Source: Desulfuromonas versatilis (GTDB lineage: Bacteria; Desulfobacterota; Desulfuromonadia; Desulfuromonadales; NIT-T3). From it: 64,000 nucleotides of DNA. Shown here one piece after another: positions 57,636 through 64,000 of this stretch. How positions within the stretch are numbered: position 1 is the stretch's first letter; each line of letters starts with the position of its first letter. The DNA lies in NCBI RefSeq assembly GCF_019704135.1, contig NZ_AP024355.1, positions 4,409,034-4,473,033 on the forward strand. Direction: 5' to 3'. The notes under the pieces were generated by a model, which did no database searches, was not told the origin of the DNA, and saw only the letters and a list, made by a program, of their open reading frames with translations. The translations under genes were made by a program, and so were the position numbers.

Positions 57636-57662
57636 GCTGACCTCCTTCGGAGGAAAAAGCGG

Positions 57663-57735
57663 GTAATGAGTAATAAGTGAGGAGTGACAAGAAAAGGCAT
57701 TTACTACTCACTTATTACTCATTACTTATCACTGG
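57663..57735. repeat. inverted 7-bp-period repeat inside the hydrogenase operon
   Basis: Left units from 57663: GTAATGA, GTAATAA, GTGAGGA, GTGACAA. Right units from 57701: TTACTAC, TCACTTA, TTACTCA, TTACTTA, TCACTGG. GTAATGAGTAATAAGTGAG pairs perfectly with the right arm (19 bp). It lies between the large subunit stop and the cytochrome b start. Confidence 0.9.
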
Positions 57736-57736
57736 C

Positions 57737-59449
57737 CTACAACGCCTTGACCTTGATGATCTCGGTCCCCCGGCCGTCGAGCAGGTGCACCGCGCAGGCC
57801 AGGCAGGGGTCGAAGGAGTGCACCGTGCGCAGGATCTCCAGCGGCTTCTCCGGGTCGGCGATGGGGGTGCCGATGAGCGCCGACTCGTAGGGGCCCATCT
57901 GCCCCATGGCGTCGCGCGGTCCGGCGTTCCAGGTGGAGGGGACCACCGCCTGGAAATTGGCGATCTGCCCGTTCTCGATGCGGATCCAGTGCCCCAGGGC
58001 GCCGCGCGGCGCCTCGTGGTAGCCGAACCCCTGGGCCTCCCTGGGCCAGGTGGCCGGGTCCCATTTCTCGTTGTTGTGGGTCTCGAGAATGCCGCGGCCC
58101 ATGTTGTCGGCCAGCTGGTTGAGCCACAGTTCGTTCTTCTGCGCCAGCACCAGGCAGTCGACGCCGCGCGCCGCGGTGCGCCCCAGGGTCGAGAAGAGCG
58201 CCTCGGGGCCAACCCCGAGCTTGGCCAGGACGAAATCCACCGCTCCCTTGACATCCGGGTTGCCGCCCACATAGGCCACCAGCACCCGCGCCAGCGGTCC
58301 GACCTCCATGGGTTGGTCCATATAGCGCGGCGACTTGACCCAGGAATATTTCCCGTCGGTGTCAAGCCACTCGTAGGGAGGCGCGGGGCCGGTGTACTTG
58401 TGGTTGGTCTCGCCCAGGTAGGGATGCAGTCCCTTGTCGTCGCCACCGCTATAGCTGTACCAGGAGTTGGTCACGTATTCGGTGATCTTGGTTTCGTCCA
58501 TCGGCAGCAGGTTGGCCAGGTCCTTGCCCAGGATCACCCCGCGGGGGAAATAGAGGTTGCCGGTCCCGCCGCTGTTGTCCATGGGGAAGTCCCCGTAACT
58601 GAGGAAGTTGCCGACCCCGCCGCCGATGGCCGCCCAGTCCTTGTAGAAGCTGGCCACCGCCAGCAGATCGGGGATGTAGACCTGCTCGACAAAGACCCGC
58701 GCCTTCTTGAACAGCTTGGCCAGGTAGGCGATCTTGTCGGCGTTGATGGCGTTCTGGCTGTCGGGGTCGACGGGCATGGCGATGCCGCCGACCAGGAAGG
58801 TCTGCGGATGGGGGTTCTTCGAACCGAGCACCGCGTGGATCTTGATGACCTCCTTCTGCCACTCGAGGGCCTCGAGATAGTGGGCCACCGCCATCAGGTT
58901 GGCCTCGGGGGGCAGCCGGTAGGCGCTGTGCCCCCAGTAGGCGTTCTGGAACGGCCCCAGCCGCCCGGTGCCGACGAAAGCGGCGATGCGCTCCTTGACG
59001 GCCTTGAAATGGCTCACGCTCGAGTTGGGCCAGTCGGAGATCGACTGGGCCAGCTTGGCGGTGGCCGCGGGGTCGGCCTGCAGGGCGCTGGTGATGTCGA
59101 CCCAGTCGAGGGCGTGCAGATGATAGAAGTGAATAACATGGTCCTGCACGTTCTGGATGCCCATGATCAGGTTGCGGATCAGCCGGGCGTTGTCGGGGAT
59201 CTGGATTTTCAGCGCGTCTTCGACGGCGCGGATGCTGGCCATGGAGTGCACGGTGGTGCACACGCCGCAGAAGCGCTGGGTGAAGTGGTGGGCGTCGCGC
59301 GGGTCGCGCCCCTTGAGGATGGTCTCGATGCCGCGAAAGGCGGTGGAGGAGCTCCAGGCGTTGGCGATCCTGCCGTCCTCGAGCTGGGCCTCGATGCGCA
59401 GGTGTCCTTCAATGCGGGTTACCGGGTCGACGGCGATTTTGTTGGCCAT
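57737..59449 (-). CDS. [NiFe] hydrogenase large subunit
   Basis: 570 residues with both nickel-binding cysteine pairs: RFCGVC (C61, C64) and DPCLACAVH (C549, C552, H555). The 15 residues after H555 are the usual processing tail, removed by the downstream protease. Start (MANKIAVDPVTRIEGHLRIE) is canonical and three bases after the small subunit gene. H2 uptake at the periplasmic side is expected. The order small-large-cytochrome b-protease matches Geobacter hyaSLBP. Confidence 0.96.
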   Translation of the reverse strand: MANKIAVDPVTRIEGHLRIEAQLEDGRIANAWSSSTAFRGIETILKGRDPRDAHHFTQRFCGVCTTVHSMASIRAVEDALKIQIPDNARLIRNLIMGIQNVQDHVIHFYHLHALDWVDITSALQADPAATAKLAQSISDWPNSSVSHFKAVKERIAAFVGTGRLGPFQNAYWGHSAYRLPPEANLMAVAHYLEALEWQKEVIKIHAVLGSKNPHPQTFLVGGIAMPVDPDSQNAINADKIAYLAKLFKKARVFVEQVYIPDLLAVASFYKDWAAIGGGVGNFLSYGDFPMDNSGGTGNLYFPRGVILGKDLANLLPMDETKITEYVTNSWYSYSGGDDKGLHPYLGETNHKYTGPAPPYEWLDTDGKYSWVKSPRYMDQPMEVGPLARVLVAYVGGNPDVKGAVDFVLAKLGVGPEALFSTLGRTAARGVDCLVLAQKNELWLNQLADNMGRGILETHNNEKWDPATWPREAQGFGYHEAPRGALGHWIRIENGQIANFQAVVPSTWNAGPRDAMGQMGPYESALIGTPIADPEKPLEILRTVHSFDPCLACAVHLLDGRGTEIIKVKAL

Positions 59450-59452
59450 GGC

Positions 59453-60571
59453 TTATTTCTCCTTCCGGTCCTGGGCGGATTTCCCCTCTTCTCCCTTGCG
59501 AAAGGCGCTGACCACCCCGTGGGCGCCGAAGGCCAGCGCCGTGCCCACGGCGATGCCGAGGCCGATCTTGTCCGCCGTCGCCTCGATGCCGAAACCCGGC
59601 ACCTTGGGCAGCCGCCGGTAGAAGGGGGTCATGGTGTCCCAGAACTGGGGCTCGGAGCAGCCGATGCAGCCGTGCCCCGCCATCACCGGCCAGCTGACCC
59701 CCTCGTTGTAGCGCACCGTGGGGCAGTTGTGGAAGGTCTCGGGCCCCTTGCAGCCGAGCTTGTAGAGGCAGTGCCCCTTGCGGTGCCCCTCGTCGCCGAA
59801 GGCCTCGGCATACTGGCCGGCGTCGAAATGGCCGCGCCGCTCGCAGTTGTCGTGGATGCGCTTGCCGTGGGCGAACAGCGGGCGGCCCAGCCGGTCGGTG
59901 GCCGGCAGCTTGCCGAAGGTCAGAAAATGAACGATGGTGGCGGTCAGGTTGGCGGCGTTGAGCGGGCAGCCCGGCAGGTTGACCACCGCGGCGCCGGGGA
60001 CCGCCTCCATCACCCCGATGGCCCCGGTGGGGTTGGGCGCCGCGGCGGGGATGTTGCCGAAGGCGGCGCAGCTGCCCACGGCGATGGTCGCCGCGGCGTT
60101 GCCGCAGACCTCGCGCACCGTCTCCAGGGCGCTTTTGCCGGCCACGGTGCAGTAGACCCCGCCGTCGCCGGTGGGGATGGAGCCTTCGACGATGGCGATG
60201 TACTTGCCCTTGTACCTCTCCATCGCCTGGTGCTTGGCCTCCTCGGCGAGATGGCCGGCGGCGGCCATCACCACCTCGGCGTATTCCAGGGAGATGGTGT
60301 CGAGGATGATGTCGGCGGCGGTCGGCTGGTTGGCGCGCAGAAACGCCTCCGAGTCGCCGCTGCAGCTCTGGAACTCCAGCCAGATCACCGGCACCCGGGC
60401 ATCCTCCAGGGCCTGGGCGACCTTGGGGATGAAGCTGACCGGCAGCGCCAGGGCCGCCGTGGTCGCTGTGCAGAACTTGAGAAAGTCGCGGCGGCTGACG
60501 CCCCTGGCCTCCCATTTTTGCAGAATTTTTTCCGGCAGCTCGACGGTCGCGGGATTGGAATCGACTTTCAT
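59453..60571 (-). CDS. [NiFe] hydrogenase small subunit (Tat-exported), with Asp at the proximal cluster
   Basis: The ATG at 60571 follows AAGGAGG. 372 residues: Tat signal SRRDFLK (26-32), then the proximal cluster site FQSCSGDSE: C70 is kept, but the usual second Cys is D73. The remaining ligands GSCA, LPGCP, HDNC, LGCKGP and GHGCIGCSEPQFW are normal, and a C-terminal membrane anchor is present (IGLGIAVGTALAFGAHGVV). Asp-ligated proximal clusters are known from actinobacterial-type (group 1h) hydrogenases. The gene order suggests the Geobacter Hya type (group 1f). The match to 1f rests on gene order and memory. Confidence 0.94.
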   Translation of the reverse strand: MKVDSNPATVELPEKILQKWEARGVSRRDFLKFCTATTAALALPVSFIPKVAQALEDARVPVIWLEFQSCSGDSEAFLRANQPTAADIILDTISLEYAEVVMAAAGHLAEEAKHQAMERYKGKYIAIVEGSIPTGDGGVYCTVAGKSALETVREVCGNAAATIAVGSCAAFGNIPAAAPNPTGAIGVMEAVPGAAVVNLPGCPLNAANLTATIVHFLTFGKLPATDRLGRPLFAHGKRIHDNCERRGHFDAGQYAEAFGDEGHRKGHCLYKLGCKGPETFHNCPTVRYNEGVSWPVMAGHGCIGCSEPQFWDTMTPFYRRLPKVPGFGIEATADKIGLGIAVGTALAFGAHGVVSAFRKGEEGKSAQDRKEK

Positions 60572-60686
60572 TTCCCCAGCCTCCTTTCCGAAGGAGAAAG
60601 CCAAACTCAAAACATGGTTTTTATCTTGGCGGACAAAAAGCCAAAAAATGAAAAATTATGCACTATAACCGAACGATAACATTGTT

Positions 60687-60714
60687 TTTATATACTATGA
60701 TTAAAATTTGTCAA
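60687..60714 (-). promoter_or_regulatory. putative sigma70 promoter of the hydrogenase operon
   Basis: On the minus strand TTGACA (60714-60709) and TATAAA (60692-60687) are 16 bases apart, giving a leader of about 110 bases to the small-subunit ATG. The surrounding gap 60572-60875 is AT-rich and holds this promoter and that of the cyclase gene; I see nothing else in it. Confidence 0.65.
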
Positions 60715-60875
60715 GCCTCAATCAGCAGGGAGGGGACACTTTGGTCGGAGTCTGCTAAACTGCTTGCCAGCCCCGCATTCACTGCTACAAATAATAGCAT
60801 CCGTGCAAAAAATTACACAAATTCAATGAAATTGCCTTTTTCAGGCGGGGAGCCACTCCAGGGGCGAGGACGGCC

Positions 60876-61538
60876 ATGACGATTCACGACATTTCGGTTT
60901 GCATTTCCGACACCCTGCCGGTATTCCCCGGGGACCCGCCGCCGCGACTCACCCCCCGCCAGGATGACGCAGGCTGGCGCACCACCCTGCTCAGCCTCGG
61001 CAGCCACACGGGAACCCACCTCGACGCTCCCGCCCATCTGCTCGAGCAGGGCGCTACGCTGGACGCCATCCCCCTGGAGAGACTGATCGGCCCGTGCCGG
61101 GTGGCGGACCTAGCGCAGTTCACGGGGCCCATCGGCGCCGCCGAATTGCGCCGACTCAAACTGAAGGGGAACCGGCGACTGCTGCTGCGCACCCGCAACT
61201 CGGAGTTCTGGGGGCGGCGAGACTTTGTTCCCGACTATGCCGGCCTGACCGCGGAGGCCGCCGCCCTGCTGGTCGACTGGGGGGTGAACCTGGTGGGCAT
61301 CGACTACCTATCCATCGAAGCGGCCCAGGGCGAAGGAGAGGTCCATCGGCGGCTGCTGGAGGCCGGGGTGGTCATCCTTGAGGGACTCAACCTGAAGGGG
61401 ATCACGGCGGGCGACTACGAACTGCTCTGCCTGCCGCTGAAGATCGCTGCGGCCGACGGCGCCCCCTGCCGTGCGGTGCTGCGCAGCCTCGATCCGCCCC
61501 GCGGCTATCCGCAGCATCACACCGGGTGGCCTCCCTGA
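60876..61538 (+). CDS. cyclase family protein (kynurenine formamidase-like metal hydrolase)
   Basis: 220 residues. The metal-binding motif HTGTHLDAPAHL (residues about 47-58) is the cyclase-family hallmark; other parts are ISVCISDTLPVFPGDPPP and LVDWGVNLVGIDYLSIE. These enzymes hydrolyse amides or esters such as formylkynurenine; the substrate here is unknown. Not a hydrogenase partner as far as I can tell, only divergent from that operon. Confidence 0.85.
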   Translation: MTIHDISVCISDTLPVFPGDPPPRLTPRQDDAGWRTTLLSLGSHTGTHLDAPAHLLEQGATLDAIPLERLIGPCRVADLAQFTGPIGAAELRRLKLKGNRRLLLRTRNSEFWGRRDFVPDYAGLTAEAAALLVDWGVNLVGIDYLSIEAAQGEGEVHRRLLEAGVVILEGLNLKGITAGDYELLCLPLKIAAADGAPCRAVLRSLDPPRGYPQHHTGWPP

Positions 61539-61659
61539 GCGCCGCCAAATCCTGGGAAAAAGCTGTTATTCGACCGGTTGCGGGCATCTGGCCCGGCAGG
61601 GCAAAGGTGCTATACTGGAAACAGGATGAGTTGTTCGACGTTGGAAAGGGGGTCCGTAT

Positions 61660-62178
61660 ATGCAGAAAGACGTCAGGAAGTTCGGGATCAGCGACAAGCG
61701 TGGCCGGGTAAAAACCAGTGCAGACCCTTACATCTCCGGCGAAGGGCTCAAGGAACCGGCGCTGTGCTCCTCGTGCAAAGCCTTTTACCGCAACAAGCGC
61801 TGGGATCTCGACCCCAAAGCCTACGCGGCCATGGAGAACAGCCCCGAGGCCAATTGGGTGACCTGCCCCGCCTGCCAGAAAATCGCCGAAAGTTACCCTG
61901 AAGGGATCGTCACCCTGCGGGGGGAATACCTTTGGGACCATGAGGAGGAGATCCGCAACATTCTGCGCAACGAAGAGACCAAGGCGATGGCCAAGAATCC
62001 CCTGGAACGCATCATCCGCATGGACCGCGAAGGGGACGATCTGGTCATCGAGACCACCGAGGAGAAGCTGGCCGAGCACCTCGGCCGGGCCCTGCACAAG
62101 GCCCACCAGGGCGAGCTGAAGGTCAGCTGGACCGAGGAGCATTCAATCTGCCGGGTGACCTGGGAGCGAGGCGCCTGA
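61660..62178 (+). CDS. BCAM0308-like zinc-ribbon protein
   Basis: 172 residues. A zinc ribbon is formed by LCSSCKAFYRNKRW and VTCPACQK (four Cys). The C-terminal half (IIRMDREGDDLVIETTEEKLAEHLGRALHKAH, then SICRVTWER) resembles the NMD3-like end of the BCAM0308 family. Function unknown; an RNA or ribosome role is possible. AAGGGGG precedes the ATG. Located just before archease and rtcB, on the same strand. Confidence 0.78.
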   Translation: MQKDVRKFGISDKRGRVKTSADPYISGEGLKEPALCSSCKAFYRNKRWDLDPKAYAAMENSPEANWVTCPACQKIAESYPEGIVTLRGEYLWDHEEEIRNILRNEETKAMAKNPLERIIRMDREGDDLVIETTEEKLAEHLGRALHKAHQGELKVSWTEEHSICRVTWERGA

Positions 62179-62263
62179 AGCAGCACCCGACCATATCGAT
62201 CGCGTCCACCCGTATCGGAACCAGGCGGAACACCACCGCGCTGGTTCCGTATTTTTTCCGGAG

Positions 62264-62692
62264 ATGGCAAGGGCCGTGAACCACTACCGGCTGCTGGAAC
62301 ACACCGCCGACATCGGCATCGAAGCCGAAGCGGAGAGCTTCGCCCAGCTTCTCGAACAGGCGGCGTTCGGGCTGCGGGCGGTGATCACCGAGGCGACGGA
62401 CATCCAGCCGCGCCAGGAGGTGGTCCTCGAGCTGGGCGCGGCGGACCGGGAGGAGCTGCTGGTCGCCTGGCTGGGCGAACTGCTCTACCTGTTCGAATCC
62501 CGCCACCTGCTGCCCGCCGCCTTCGCCATCGAGCAGGCCGAGGCGACCCGGTTGCGGGCCAGGGTCCGGGGCGAACCCCTCGACCCGCGGCGCCACCCGG
62601 TTGAGCGGGAGGTCAAAGCGGTTACCTATCACCGGATTCTGGTGGAAGAGGCGCAGGGGAGCTGGCGGGCGCGGGTCTACCTGGATCTGTGA
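62264..62692 (+). CDS. archease
   Basis: 142 residues with the archease start YRLLEHTADIGIEAEAES, then LLVAWLGELLYLFE and the closing VKAVTYHRI and VYLDL. It accelerates RtcB guanylylation and broadens its NTP use. It sits 25 bases before rtcB, the known functional pairing. Confidence 0.95.
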   Translation: MARAVNHYRLLEHTADIGIEAEAESFAQLLEQAAFGLRAVITEATDIQPRQEVVLELGAADREELLVAWLGELLYLFESRHLLPAAFAIEQAEATRLRARVRGEPLDPRRHPVEREVKAVTYHRILVEEAQGSWRARVYLDL

Positions 62693-62717
62693 ACACCCGC
62701 CGGAGCTGGAGCAGACC

Positions 62718-64000
62718 ATGAGCGTGAAAGTGGAACAGATCGACGCCTGCCGCTGGCGCCTTCCCCGCGAAGGGGCCATGCGCACCGACGGGCTGGTCTT
62801 CGCCAGCCGCCAGATGATGGCCTTCCTGCAGCAGGAGCAGGCCCTCGAGCAGGTGCGCAACGTCGCTACCCTGCCGGGCATCGTCGGCCCGTCCATCGGC
62901 ATGCCCGACATCCACTGGGGCTACGGTTTTCCCATCGGCGGGGTGGCCGCCTTCGACGCCGACGAGGGGGTGGTTTCCCCCGGCGGGGTCGGCTACGACA
63001 TCAACTGCGGCGTGCGCCTGCTGCGCACCGATCTCGAGGTCAGCGAAGTCCGCCCTCATCTCAAGCAGCTGGCAGACGCTCTGTACCGCAACGTCCCCTC
63101 GGGGGTCGGCTCGCACCGCAAGGACCTCAAGCTCAGCGTCGAGCAGGAGCGCAAGGTGCTGGTCCGCGGCGCCCGCTGGGCGGTGGAGCAGGGCTTCGGC
63201 CGCCCCGAGGACCTGGAGCACATCGAGGAGCAGGGGACCATCGCCGGCGCCGACCCCGAGCTCGTCTCCGACCGGGCCCTGGAGCGGGGCCGCAACCAAC
63301 TCGGCACCCTGGGCTCAGGCAACCATTTTCTCGAGGTCGACCTGGTGGAGGAGATCGGCGATGAGCAGGCGGCCGCCGCCCTCGGCCTGTTTTCCGGCCA
63401 GGTGGTGGTCACCATCCACACCGGCAGCCGCGGCTTCGGCTACCAGGTCTGCGACGACTACCTGCGCACCATGCTGCACGCGGCGCGCAAGTACGGCATC
63501 GAGCTGCCCGACCGGCAGCTGTGCTGCGCCCCGCTGAGCAGCCCCGAGGGCAAGCAGTACCTGGCCGCCATGGCCTGCGCCGCCAACTTCGCCTTCACCA
63601 ACCGCCAGCTGATCACCGCCTGGGTGCGCGAGAGCTTCGAGCAGGTGCTCGGCAAGGGCCCGGCCGAGCTGCGCATGTCGCTGATCTACGATGTCTGCCA
63701 CAATATCGCCAAGTGGGAGACCCACCAGTTCGAGGGGAAAAAACGGCGGCTCTGCGTTCACCGCAAGGGGGCCACCCGCGCCTTCCCGCCCGGCCACCCC
63801 GACACCCCGGCCGCCTACCGGCACGTCGGCCAGCCGGTGCTGATCCCCGGCGACATGGGGCGCTATTCCTACGTGCTGGTCGGCACCCAGGGCGCCTTCG
63901 AGGAGACCTTCGGCTCGACCTGCCACGGCGCCGGGCGGGTGCTCAGCCGCCACGCCGCCAAGAAGCAGGCCCGCGGCCACAACGTCGAGGCCGAACTGGC
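62718..64000 (+). CDS. rtcB: RtcB RNA ligase, truncated by the window end
   Basis: ATG at 62718 (MSVKVEQIDAC); 427 residues visible. Manganese and active-site blocks: PDIHWGYGFPIGG, GVGYDINCGVRLL, GSGNHFLEV, IHTGSRGFG, and STCHGAGRVLSR with the guanylylated His. It joins 2',3'-cyclic phosphate and 5'-OH RNA ends. The last residues lie outside the window. Confidence 0.96.
   Translation, partial: MSVKVEQIDACRWRLPREGAMRTDGLVFASRQMMAFLQQEQALEQVRNVATLPGIVGPSIGMPDIHWGYGFPIGGVAAFDADEGVVSPGGVGYDINCGVRLLRTDLEVSEVRPHLKQLADALYRNVPSGVGSHRKDLKLSVEQERKVLVRGARWAVEQGFGRPEDLEHIEEQGTIAGADPELVSDRALERGRNQLGTLGSGNHFLEVDLVEEIGDEQAAAALGLFSGQVVVTIHTGSRGFGYQVCDDYLRTMLHAARKYGIELPDRQLCCAPLSSPEGKQYLAAMACAANFAFTNRQLITAWVRESFEQVLGKGPAELRMSLIYDVCHNIAKWETHQFEGKKRRLCVHRKGATRAFPPGHPDTPAAYRHVGQPVLIPGDMGRYSYVLVGTQGAFEETFGSTCHGAGRVLSRHAAKKQARGHNVEAEL

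Noticed and set aside
56500-57711. Single long frame reading through cytochrome b and the protease
   Set aside because: Its N-terminal part is a shadow of the cytochrome b gene. The two real genes are separate, in different frames, joined by a TGATG overlap.

Overview
The window is GC-rich chromosomal DNA, most likely from a Desulfuromonadales bacterium (Desulfuromonas/Geobacter-like Desulfobacterota). This is inferred from gene content: a hydrogenase operon in the order small subunit, large subunit, cytochrome b, protease (as in Geobacter Hya), a MopE-type calcium-motif lipoprotein, ApbE/NusG-II/Gx genes together, a BCAM0308-type zinc protein, and CheC/CheD chemotaxis. I saw no insertion sequence, phage, CRISPR array, rRNA or tRNA. 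Most genes are on the minus strand and are tightly packed, often with 4-base ATGA overlaps.

Layout. 1-1.6 kb: start of cmoA, two tiny ORFs and an unknown protein. 1.8-11.3 kb: glycogen phosphorylase, a MopE/CAP lipoprotein, a DUF445 membrane protein, a GNAT-M20 peptidase pair, two small membrane proteins and a sugar nucleotidyltransferase. 11.5-20.5 kb: Hsp33, a small OmpA-like lipoprotein, a heterodimeric ABC exporter in line with Gx, NusG-II and ApbE genes, then RimO and YajQ. 20.7-27.7 kb: LolA and a chemotaxis operon (cheR-mcp-cheW-cheY-cheA-cheC-cheD, no cheB). 27.8-31.1 kb: lon-thiL.

31.3-50.5 kb is the most unusual part: about 19 kb of six contiguous or overlapping minus-strand genes. 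In transcription order they are a CHASE2 sensor with a degenerate kinase, a PgsC/CapC-like membrane protein (internally duplicated and fused to a 700-residue tail), a beta-rich anchored periplasmic protein, a secreted amidohydrolase-like protein, a 1,914-residue OmpA/helical-repeat/barrel protein, and a PgsB/CapB-like ATP-dependent amide ligase behind about 700 residues of helical repeats. I read this as an uncharacterised Gram-negative, envelope-spanning poly-gamma-glutamate-like polymer system. No PgsA/CapA is present.

50.5-56 kb: an NRDE protein, a methyltransferase, and an ATP-type PEP carboxykinase divergent from a GTP-type one. 56-60.6 kb: a membrane-bound [NiFe] hydrogenase operon with a cytochrome c gene; the small subunit has Asp in place of one proximal-cluster Cys. 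60.9-64 kb: a cyclase-family hydrolase, a BCAM0308-type protein, archease and RtcB (running off the end), a likely RNA-repair pair.

A second theme is a family of intergenic arrays built on a 7-bp period, each with its own heptamer, in at least eight gaps and often as inverted pairs. A separate 69-bp palindrome lies at 12930-12998.
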